The position numbers and the translations under genes are program-made. Positions 36,763 through 42,733 of a stretch of DNA of 42,733 bases are shown one piece after another. Source of the DNA: an uncultured Bacteroidales bacterium (GTDB lineage: Bacteria; Bacteroidota; Bacteroidia; Bacteroidales; Muribaculaceae). Position 1 is the first letter of the stretch; every line of letters starts with the position of its first letter. The stretch spans positions 1 through 42,733 of the forward strand of contig CACZHT010000026.1 of assembly GCA_902781045.1 (NCBI GenBank), read 5' to 3'. Below the pieces are notes generated by a model that ran no database searches, was not told the DNA's origin, and saw only the letters and a list, made by a program, of their open reading frames with translations.

Positions 36763-37821
36763 TCACAAGCCTGCGAGCAGCTGCTGGATGCGGCTCTTGC
36801 TCAGCCCGATGCGGTCGGCTATGTCGCGCAGGGTCATGCCTTGTGCCTTGAGTTGGCGCAGCTGCTCAACGTCGACTGGCTCGTTGTGGCGCAGGTGTTG
36901 CCGCTCGTTGCTGGTGCCCGTCGGCACGAGGTGTACATACCCGTCATCCTTGGTCATCCGGCACACCATCACATTGTCGCCCCCAAACTTGATGATGCTG
37001 TTTCGTCCCTTCAGGTGCTTGATATAGCGCACGTCCTCGCCTTGCGTGCTGCGTCCCATGGCAATCACCGAATCCATAAAATTGGCAATCTTCTTCGAGC
37101 CGCCGATGTCGTTGAGGGTGATGGGTTGGGCTGCAGGGCGTTTGGGCGTGTGGGCGATGACGATGATGGTGAGTTTGCCGCGTCGTTTGATTTCGCTCAG
37201 TCGCATCATCAGCATGCCGGCCACATCGCCCTGCTCGGTCTGGCACGACAGCCAGGTGATGTTGTCGATGATGACCACATCGGCTGCCGTCTGCTTGATG
37301 GCCTCAATCACTCGCTCGACGGCATCCTGGTCCAAGTCGTCGCTGCTGATTGTGTCGCACATCTGTGCGCGGAAGAAGTTGTCGGGCATGTCCATCATCT
37401 GCCCATTGTCGTCGGTGTAGCGTGCTGCAAATTGTCGCTCGCTCAGCTCGTAGTCGACATAGAGCACGTTGAGCGTGTTGTGGCGAGCGATGTCGATGCC
37501 GATCTGCACCGCCAGAATCGACTTGCCCACATTGGTGTCGCTGAAGATGCATGTGCATTCGTTCTCATAGACCATGCCATGGTCGCGCCACAGGTCATGT
37601 GGTGCCGGGTGCCGCTGGGCCTCCAGCAGCCAGTCATAGCCGGTGCGGATGGTGAATCCCGCCACGTTGAGGTGAGCGGTGGGCATTGTCATGCGGCGCA
37701 GGGCCATCAACTCGGGTGTGTCACCAGGCAGCTGCAAAAAGGTGTCGGCGTTCTCAAACGGGGATACATGTTGCCCCATCCCCAGTCCATCCAGGACTGT
37801 GGTCATCGTTGTGTTTTCCAT
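36763..37821 (-). CDS. RepA-like AAA ATPase with C-terminal HTH
   Basis: 352 residues, cytoplasmic. RecA-fold ATPase of the RepA / AAA_25 type found in Bacteroidales mobile elements. Walker A is FSDTNVGKSILA (K100, S101), with D replacing the first glycine as often seen in this family; Walker B is ADVVIIDNITWL (D186). IVIAHTPKR provides the sensor region. The C-terminus (LRQLKAQGMTLRDIADRIGL then SKSRIQQLL) is a resolvase-like helix-turn-helix. Such proteins act as replicative helicases or regulators in plasmids and integrative elements. It is followed by a Toprim-like fragment, but no integrase, relaxase or origin is visible, so this may be a stranded element piece. It has its own consensus promoter. 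Confidence 0.82.
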   Translation of the reverse strand: MENTTMTTVLDGLGMGQHVSPFENADTFLQLPGDTPELMALRRMTMPTAHLNVAGFTIRTGYDWLLEAQRHPAPHDLWRDHGMVYENECTCIFSDTNVGKSILAVQIGIDIARHNTLNVLYVDYELSERQFAARYTDDNGQMMDMPDNFFRAQMCDTISSDDLDQDAVERVIEAIKQTAADVVIIDNITWLSCQTEQGDVAGMLMMRLSEIKRRGKLTIIVIAHTPKRPAAQPITLNDIGGSKKIANFMDSVIAMGRSTQGEDVRYIKHLKGRNSIIKFGGDNVMVCRMTKDDGYVHLVPTGTSNERQHLRHNEPVDVEQLRQLKAQGMTLRDIADRIGLSKSRIQQLLAGL

Positions 37822-37860
37822 AAGTTGGTGTTTTAAATTGTAAAATCACAATATCGACTG

Positions 37861-37893
37861 CAAAAATAGCATCAAAAGAAAGCAAAATGCAAA
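37861..37893 (-). promoter_or_regulatory. Promoter of the RepA-like gene
   Basis: On the minus strand TTTG (37893-37890), 21 bases, then TATTTTTG (37868-37861). Same spacing as the esterase promoter. Confidence 0.7.
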
Positions 37894-37965
37894 TTTTGTG
37901 CTGTATTTTAACAATGTTTAAGTTTTTCCCAGCCTGTCGAAACAGTTCAGCAATTCCGCGTTTCC

Positions 37966-38193
37966 TCTCCCCTTTCTAGAAGGCTGCTGAAAAAGTAATA
38001 AACCGCGAATTACGCGAATGAAACGCGAACCTTTAGCTCGCAACCGAACGGGCGCAATATTTCTTGAATATAATTTGAAATATCACAAAATTTGCAGTTA
38101 ATTTATTCAAATCTAGGTTTGAATATAACCATCGTGAAACAAATCAATTATTTGCCTGTACTTTTTCAGCGGCATCTTCTAGAAAGGGGAGGG
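37966..38193. mobile_element. MITE-like element with about 30-base terminal inverted repeats
   Basis: The left end (37966-37997: CCCCTTTCTAGAAG, then GG, then CTGCTGAAAAAGTA) is nearly the reverse complement of the right end (38159-38193: TACTTTTTCAGC, GGCAT, CTTCTAGAAAGGGG). The 160 bases between carry no gene and include CCGCGAATTACGCGAATG and a small palindrome TATTCAAA/TTTGAATA at 38105-38125. Size and ends suggest a non-autonomous transposable element or an IS relic. No target duplication was recognised. Confidence 0.55.
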
Positions 38194-38225
38194 GAGGCTC
38201 GCTGGAACCAATCGCTGGGCAGATT
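38186..38225 (+). repeat. Copy of the GGGGAGGGGAGG...CGCTGGAACCAATCGCTG module
   Basis: The same module occurs at about 41150-41188 and 41268-41307, with a fragment at 109-126. It overlaps the right end of the MITE-like element. Confidence 0.7.
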
Positions 38226-38355
38226 CAGCTTGTCGGGACAGTTCGGCGATAGTACTGCCGGCAGTTCCCCTCTAACTTGGTGGAGGAGCTTGTTTGCAAC
38301 TCGAGCAACTCCAGTGATTGACTGACAGTCAGTGAGAGTCATTGCAGAATACAGT

Positions 38356-38417
38356 CTGTCCACCTGTCCAGCCGCTGGACAGACTGGACAAGACTGGACA
38401 AACTGGACAAACTGGAG
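38356..38417. repeat. CTGGACA nonamer array with inverted copies
   Basis: CTGTCCACCTGTCCAG at 38356-38371 faces four to five CTGGACANN units (38375, 38384, 38394, 38403, partial 38412; spacing 9, 10, 9, 9). Same core as the array at 36692-36756. The two lie on either side of the RepA-like gene and its upstream repeats. Confidence 0.8.
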
Positions 38418-38521
38418 ATGGTGCCCCCCGAGCATATTGGCTCGGTGGTGGCTCAGTGGGTGGATGGTCTAAAAAAACGATAAAAAGTGGTACAAACAGC
38501 TGCTGATTGTGTTTTTATTGC

Positions 38522-38529
38522 TAATTTTG
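38522..38529 (+). promoter_or_regulatory. Promoter -7 box of the metal-type TonB receptor
   Basis: TAATTTTG, 26 bases before the ATG. No clear -33 element. Confidence 0.5.
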
Positions 38530-38555
38530 AGGCCGTTTTATCAAGGAATTGAGTT

Positions 38556-40844
38556 ATGAGAGTTATTCTGGCACTATTGGCCGCGGGCATGACATTGGCA
38601 GTGGCGGCACAACCCGCCGCCAACTCCGACACCACAACAACCCTGCAGGAGGTGGTGGTCGAGGGCAACGTGCGTGGCAACTACTTGAGCCACAATGCTG
38701 TGGAGAAGCGTGAGCTCATCAATGTCACCGGGCTGAAAAAGATGGCTTGCTGCACGCTGGCCGAGTCGTTCGAGAACTCGGCATCGGTCAGTGTGGGATA
38801 TAGCGATGCCGTCAGCGGAGCGCGCCAAATCAGGATGCTGGGCCTGGCGGGCGTTTACACGCAGTTTCTGGACGAGAGCCGTCCCACCATGCGGGGGCTG
38901 GTGTCGCCCTATGCCCTGAACTACACGCCTGGCGACTGGCTGCAGTCGATACAGGTGTCAAAGGGCGTGACCAGCGTCACCACCGGACATGAAGCCATCA
39001 CCGGCCAAATCAACTTGGAATACCGCAAGCCCACCGACGACGAGCGGCTGCACGTCAACGTCTATCTCGACGACATGCTCCGGCCAGAGGTCAACCTGAC
39101 CTCGGCCCTGCACTTCAACCAGGACAAGAGCCTGTCGACCATCATCATGGCGCATGGCTCGCTGGACACCGACTGGCGCGAGATGAGTGCCATGGACCGC
39201 AACCATGACGGATTTCGTGATATGCCCCGCACACGCCAGGTCGATGTGGCCAACCGATGGGTGTGGCTGGCCCCCGGAGGCATGCAGTTGCGCTGGGGGG
39301 CGCGCTACACGGCCGAGGACCGCCTGGGCGGGCAGCTGCACTATGACGAGCGTGAGGGCAGCCGGCAGCGGCGCGAGTTTTTTGAGGTGTTTGACAACTC
39401 GCCAATCGGGTGGCCCGAGATTGGCACTCCGCTGACCGTCTACGGCTCGCGGGTCACCAACCATGATGCCAGTGCATATCTCAAGGCGGCGTTGCCGTTG
39501 CGGCACACGGTGGCCGACGGCGAGGGGGGCGAGTGGCAGGACAATGTGGCCCTGCTGGCCGATTGGAGCCACTTTGACACGCGCTCCTACTTTGGCTACA
39601 ACGGGTATAATGCCCATGAGAATGCCGTCTCGGCCAACCTGCGGTTCAATCACTATTTCGCACCACACTCGATGCTGGCCGTGGGCTTGCAAGGACGTTT
39701 GGACTATGTGCGCGGGGCGATGCGCAACTTCTGGCTGTACCCGATGCAGGATGGTGGCTACATGTTTCACAATGGCAACATCGACGAGAGCCTGGACGAG
39801 CGCGAGCTGGGGGCTTACGCCGAGTGGAACCACACCGTGCGCGACCGGCTGACGCTGGTGGCCGGGGCGCGTGTCGACTACAACGACTGGGCGCGCCAGT
39901 GGCTGTTCACCCCACGGCTGCACGTCAAGTGGGACATAACGCCGCGCACCACGTTGCGTGCGTCGGCCGGCCTGGGAAGCCGCACGCCGCGGGCACTGAT
40001 TGAGAACCTGGGCATGATGGCCACGGGCTATTCGGTGCTCACTGGGGTCTTGGTCTTGCCGGAGTTTTATGACCAGGGCTATGGCGATGCCGAGCGGTTG
40101 AATCGGCTGGCCGAGCGGCACGACTATCGTCGCATCGAGCGTGCGCTGACCGTGGGCGGCAGCCTGACGCAGACCTTCGCTCTGGGCCGCGACCGCAATG
40201 CTTCGCTCAGCCTCGACTATTTCCACACCCACTTCTATCGCTCGCTCGTCGCCACACAGGAGCCATGGGGAAATGCGCTGCTGCTCTACAACAGCGACGG
40301 GCGCAACGACACACACGTCTGGCAGCTGGACTTCAACTGGACGCCCATCGAGCGTCTGGACGTGCTGGCCACCTTCCGCTACAACCTCTCGCGGCTTGAA
40401 CTGCCGGTGGTCGAGTCCTACACCATGCCCTACGACCCGGCGCATGGCACCGCCTACCGCCTGTCGCATGCCACACAGACCGTCGAGCGGCCATTGACCA
40501 GCCGGTTCAAGGGGGTGCTCAACCTGTCGTATGCCACACGCTTCCGCGTCTGGGTGTTCGACATCACCGGCCAGCTCAACGGGCCGGCGCGAGTGCCTGG
40601 TGGCGGGCACAACACCGACAACTCCAGCCACTCGCCCACCTATGGCATGCTGTTTGCGCAAGTGACCCATAAGATTGGGCGCGCCGAACTCTATCTGGGC
40701 TGCGAGAACATCACCGACTATCGCCAGAAGGTGCCCATCATCGGTGCCGACGAGCCATTCTCGGGCCGGTTCAACTCGATGAACGTCTGGGGGCCGCTCA
40801 TGGGCCGCAAGTTCTATGTGGGCATGCGCTGGAACCTCTATTAG
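38556..40844 (+). CDS. TonB-dependent receptor of the metal-associated type
   Basis: 762 residues. Signal peptide RVILALLAAGMTLAVAAQ. Plug at about 30-160, beta-barrel to the end (YVGMRWNLY). The plug has KKMACCTLAESFENSASVSV with adjacent cysteines C65-C66, followed by YSDAVSGARQIRMLGLAGVY and VSKGVTSVTTGHEAITGQIN. This CC-containing plug marks a Bacteroidetes receptor group usually encoded beside heavy-metal-associated (HMA) proteins or metal exporters, so uptake of a metal or metal complex is the best guess. No HMA gene is present here; the next gene (41466) codes for a Cys-rich secreted protein. No SusD partner. Confidence 0.87.
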   Translation: MRVILALLAAGMTLAVAAQPAANSDTTTTLQEVVVEGNVRGNYLSHNAVEKRELINVTGLKKMACCTLAESFENSASVSVGYSDAVSGARQIRMLGLAGVYTQFLDESRPTMRGLVSPYALNYTPGDWLQSIQVSKGVTSVTTGHEAITGQINLEYRKPTDDERLHVNVYLDDMLRPEVNLTSALHFNQDKSLSTIIMAHGSLDTDWREMSAMDRNHDGFRDMPRTRQVDVANRWVWLAPGGMQLRWGARYTAEDRLGGQLHYDEREGSRQRREFFEVFDNSPIGWPEIGTPLTVYGSRVTNHDASAYLKAALPLRHTVADGEGGEWQDNVALLADWSHFDTRSYFGYNGYNAHENAVSANLRFNHYFAPHSMLAVGLQGRLDYVRGAMRNFWLYPMQDGGYMFHNGNIDESLDERELGAYAEWNHTVRDRLTLVAGARVDYNDWARQWLFTPRLHVKWDITPRTTLRASAGLGSRTPRALIENLGMMATGYSVLTGVLVLPEFYDQGYGDAERLNRLAERHDYRRIERALTVGGSLTQTFALGRDRNASLSLDYFHTHFYRSLVATQEPWGNALLLYNSDGRNDTHVWQLDFNWTPIERLDVLATFRYNLSRLELPVVESYTMPYDPAHGTAYRLSHATQTVERPLTSRFKGVLNLSYATRFRVWVFDITGQLNGPARVPGGGHNTDNSSHSPTYGMLFAQVTHKIGRAELYLGCENITDYRQKVPIIGADEPFSGRFNSMNVWGPLMGRKFYVGMRWNLY

Positions 40845-40968
40845 TGCAATGAGGAGTTCAAGGGCGCTCTGACCGAGCAGTTTGCGCTGACGGTGGACGC
40901 GTCGATTTCCCCTGTTCGCCATCGGCGCGCTGTCGCGGCTCATCGCTGAAGAGCGATGTATAGGGTAA
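40845..40968 (+). other. Possible coding remnant after the TonB receptor
   Basis: The bases just after the stop look codon-like (EEFKGALTEQFALTVDAS, then in another frame FAIGALSRLIAEERCIG), but no start, family or intact frame was found. Possibly debris of a lost gene. Confidence 0.25.
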
Positions 40969-41345
40969 ATAGTGTTAATTGACTTTAACTTTTGGCGAAA
41001 AAGAAGTCTATTCACCGATTGTGCGTTTCCCCTCCCCTTTCCCAAAGGGGAGGGGTCAGAGGTGGGGTTTGGATACCGCCATTATTATAAAAATGAGTCA
41101 AAACTTGCTCGTTGCAAACCCCACCCCCAGCCCCTCCCCTTTGTGAAAGGGGAGGGGAGGATCGCTGGAACCAATCGCTGACCAGATACGTATAGGGCAA
41201 AGAAAGCGTTAACTGACTTTAACTTTTGGCGAAAAAGAACCGTCCCCAATCCGCCACTTTGTGAAAGGGGAGGGGAGGCTCGCTGGAACCAATCGCTGAA
41301 CAGATACAAAAAGAACCGTCCCCAGTCCGCCAAAATTGAACTGTC
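40969..41345. repeat. Mosaic of dispersed intergenic repeats
   Basis: Contains, in order: a partial arm of the 38-base repeat (40985-41005); a CCCCTCCCCTTT hairpin (41029-41055); a second such hairpin (41131-41157), the two linked by complementary GGTGGGGTTTG and CAAACCCCACC so that 41029-41157 folds as one large cruciform; the CGCTGGAACCAATCGCTG module (41161-41180); a full 38-base arm (41219-41256); another CGCTGGAACC module (41281-41300); and a partial arm (41308-41332). The stretch about 40955-41005 resembles 41187-41243. No gene. Confidence 0.8.
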
Positions 41346-41379
41346 CGTAAAAGGCCATATATTCCATTATTATTACAAA

Positions 41380-41412
41380 TTGTGCTTGTGTCGAAATTTT
41401 TTGCTATATTTG
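41380..41412 (+). promoter_or_regulatory. Promoter of the Cys/Lys-rich protein gene
   Basis: TTG at 41380-41382, 22 bases, then TATATTTG at 41405-41412. Leader of about 47 bases. It lies just after the repeat mosaic, so this gene has its own promoter. Confidence 0.65.
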
Positions 41413-41465
41413 CACCCAAATTGGAATTAAGCGTAATAACTAACCCACTTAAAACCGTAAACAGA

Positions 41466-41879
41466 ATGAAGAAACTAATGATTGTTGCCCTGATGTTGAC
41501 ACTGGGCATGGGTCTGGCAATGGCCCAGGACAAGAAATCTGATTGCCCCAAGGCTGAGGCCACCACTGCTTGTGTATCCAAGACTCCTTGTGATGACTGC
41601 AAGACGCAGGGCAAGCACGAGTGCGACAGCAAGAAGAAATGTGACGACAAGCAGCAATGCAAGGGCGAGGCCAAGCAGCATTGCAGCAAGGATGCTGCCA
41701 CCAAGCAGCAGCTTCGCGTCGGCAAGCAGGTGAGCAAGGGCGAGGCCAAGCAATGTGCTGGCAAGAAGGAGTGCAAGGGCGAGGCCAAGCAGTGCGACGG
41801 CAAGAAGGAGTGCAAAGGTGAGGCCAAGCACGAATGCAGCAAAGAGGCCGCAAAGAAGGACTGCTGCAAAGACAAGTAA
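41466..41879 (+). CDS. Small secreted Cys/Lys-rich repeat protein
   Basis: 137 residues. Clear signal peptide (KKLMIVALMLTLGMGLAMAQ); the mature part of about 117 residues has 15 cysteines and is very rich in Lys, Glu, Gln and Asp, with no hydrophobic core. The second half is a 13-residue repeat, KGEAKQCAGKKEC / KGEAKQCDGKKEC / KGEAKHECSKEAA, encoded by 39-base DNA repeats (41736, 41775, 41814); an earlier KGEAKQHC copy starts at 41661. The end is DCCKDK. No known family is recognised. The cysteine density suggests metal binding or a disulfide-linked extended protein (inference), and the neighbour is a metal-type TonB receptor. A frame opens at 41382, upstream of the promoter box, so ATG 41466 is the start. 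Confidence 0.85.
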   Translation: MKKLMIVALMLTLGMGLAMAQDKKSDCPKAEATTACVSKTPCDDCKTQGKHECDSKKKCDDKQQCKGEAKQHCSKDAATKQQLRVGKQVSKGEAKQCAGKKECKGEAKQCDGKKECKGEAKHECSKEAAKKDCCKDK

Positions 41880-41949
41880 AAAAACGCCCATCGAATCTGA
41901 CTCCGTCCGACCAGAAACAATCTGTCTCCCGGAGTCTGTCTGAATGAAT

Positions 41950-41982
41950 GGTGCGACATCGGGTCTGACCCCATGTCGCACC
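41950..41982. terminator. Terminator between convergent genes
   Basis: GGTGCGACAT pairs with ATGTCGCACC around a 13-base loop; the stem is nearly 13 pairs with flanks. T-rich sequence follows. Confidence 0.75.
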
Positions 41983-41986
41983 GTTC

Positions 41987-42021
41987 AGTTTATAGTTTAA
42001 AGTTTATAGTTTACAGTTCCT
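41987..42021. repeat. 7-base AGTTTAN array
   Basis: AGTTTAT, AGTTTAA, AGTTTAT, AGTTTAC and a decayed AGTTCCT follow with exact 7-base period. The array lies between the terminator above and the stop of the dockerin protein at 42049. Confidence 0.7.
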
Positions 42022-42048
42022 GGTCGCTGCCACAACAAACAACTAAAC

Positions 42049-42733
42049 CTACAGCTTGCCCAGCGTGATGTTGATGATCATGTTGACATCGGTCACGTCG
42101 ACCGTGCCGTCGCCATTGATGTCGGCAGCCGAAACTGGGTTGGCCTTACCCAGCGTGATGTTGATAATCATGTTGACATCGCCCACGTCGACGGTGTTGT
42201 CGCCATTGATGTCGCCGCGAACCGTCGGGTTGTCGTTGGGCAGGTCGTCGGTGACGCTGAAGAACGCCTCCCACACGGGGGCTGCCTGATAGGCTCCCTT
42301 GCAGCCCAGGGGTACGTGCAGGGCGCAGGCCGTCTTGTCGACACTGTCGAAGGTGGTGGCATCGGCACACGCGGGCGGTGTGGGGTTCAGACTGTTGATG
42401 ATCGCGAGATTGGAGCAGCCTTTGAACTCGTTGGCGTTGAGGTTGCTGACCAACTTGCCGAGCGTGAGTGTGCTCATGTGCGCCTTGTGGAAGGCTGACA
42501 GAGAGTTGCCGTAGGTCGTCGGCAGGAGATTGCGGCCCATGTAGGCGCTCTCGAGTGCCGTCAGGTGGCTGAGCATCGATTCGTGGGCGTTTATACCACT
42601 CGGGACACCGAAGAGCTGCAGCGGGCTGTCGGTGTCGGCGATGGTGAGCGTCTGCACGCCCGCCATGCCCACAAAGGCGCGCACATGCACGCTGTCGAGG
42701 CTCGCCGGCAGGGTGAGCGACGACACCCGCTTG
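42049..42733 (-). CDS. BspA-like repeat protein with dockerin-like end (partial, cut by window edge)
   Basis: The visible C-terminal 227 residues run off the right edge with no start. The first part consists of leucine-rich BspA-type strands (VSSLTLPASLDSVHVRAFVG, MSTLTLGKLVSNLNANEFKG), then the YQAAPVWEAFFSV motif that ends such domains, as in the protein at 5159. The last 56 residues are two dockerin-like loops (NTVDVGDVNMIINITLGK, GTVDVTDVNMIINITLGK). Secreted surface protein by analogy; the signal peptide is outside the window. Confidence 0.85.
   Translation of the reverse strand, partial: KRVSSLTLPASLDSVHVRAFVGMAGVQTLTIADTDSPLQLFGVPSGINAHESMLSHLTALESAYMGRNLLPTTYGNSLSAFHKAHMSTLTLGKLVSNLNANEFKGCSNLAIINSLNPTPPACADATTFDSVDKTACALHVPLGCKGAYQAAPVWEAFFSVTDDLPNDNPTVRGDINGDNTVDVGDVNMIINITLGKANPVSAADINGDGTVDVTDVNMIINITLGKL

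Noticed and set aside
41219..41974. Minus-strand frame of 251 codons opposite the Cys-rich gene, with repeated hydrophobic segments
   Set aside because: Its repeats are the antisense image of the Lys/Cys repeat; it has no promoter, and the plus-strand gene has a clear signal peptide and promoter.

Overview
The window comes from a member of the order Bacteroidales (Bacteroidota), most like the Prevotellaceae or Muribaculaceae. The evidence is SusC/SusD pairs, an Omp28-type lipidless secreted protein, BspA-like leucine-rich repeats, C-terminal tandem dockerin-like repeats, and promoters of the Bacteroidales type (TTTG or TTG, about 19-22 bases, then TAnnTTTG) instead of Shine-Dalgarno-led genes. 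Coding DNA is GC-rich and strongly biased, so nearly every real gene throws long antisense open frames; these were discarded. No rRNA, tRNA or CRISPR array was recognised.

Layout. 148-7717 (minus): a membrane-anchored TPR/AraC regulator, then, in transcription order, a BspA-like repeat protein, an Omp28-like protein and an M6 metallopeptidase, the last two ending in dockerin-like repeats. 7829-8441: a degraded IS1595-type transposase. 8460-12412: housekeeping genes mscL (minus), gapA and metG (plus). 12487-27189: a polysaccharide utilisation locus with a divergent periplasm-sensing LuxR-type regulator, a GH128-like glycosidase, SusC, SusD, a secreted dockerin protein, a second GH128-like glycosidase with dockerin, and a GH3 glycosidase. 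Together they suggest capture and hydrolysis of a beta-1,3-glucan: GH128 enzymes cut the chain, SusCD imports oligomers, GH3 trims them. 27190-27575 is a broken 3' gene end. 27864-33407: a second TonB receptor/SusD-like pair run together with a nucleotide pyrophosphatase/phosphodiesterase. 33588-37821: an Rpn/PD-(D/E)XK nuclease-like gene, a secreted CE1-type esterase, a Toprim/DUF6371-like fragment and a RepA-like ATPase, separated by repeats. 38556-41879: a metal-type TonB receptor, a repeat mosaic, and a small secreted Cys/Lys-rich protein. 42049-end: the 3' part of another BspA-like dockerin protein, cut by the window edge.

The most unusual non-coding signal is a set of short arrays with exact 9-base period. 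Four of them (core TCTAGA or TCCCAG, 5-6 units) end only 9-14 bases before the start codons of metG, susD, the second GH128 gene and the GH3 gene. Two more 9-base arrays (core TGTCCAG, present in both orientations) flank the RepA-like region, and two 7-base arrays lie just after genes. The intergenic spaces also carry a 38-base repeat that forms a perfect inverted pair at 35984-36065 and recurs at 40985-41332, and a roughly 228-base MITE-like element at 37966-38193.
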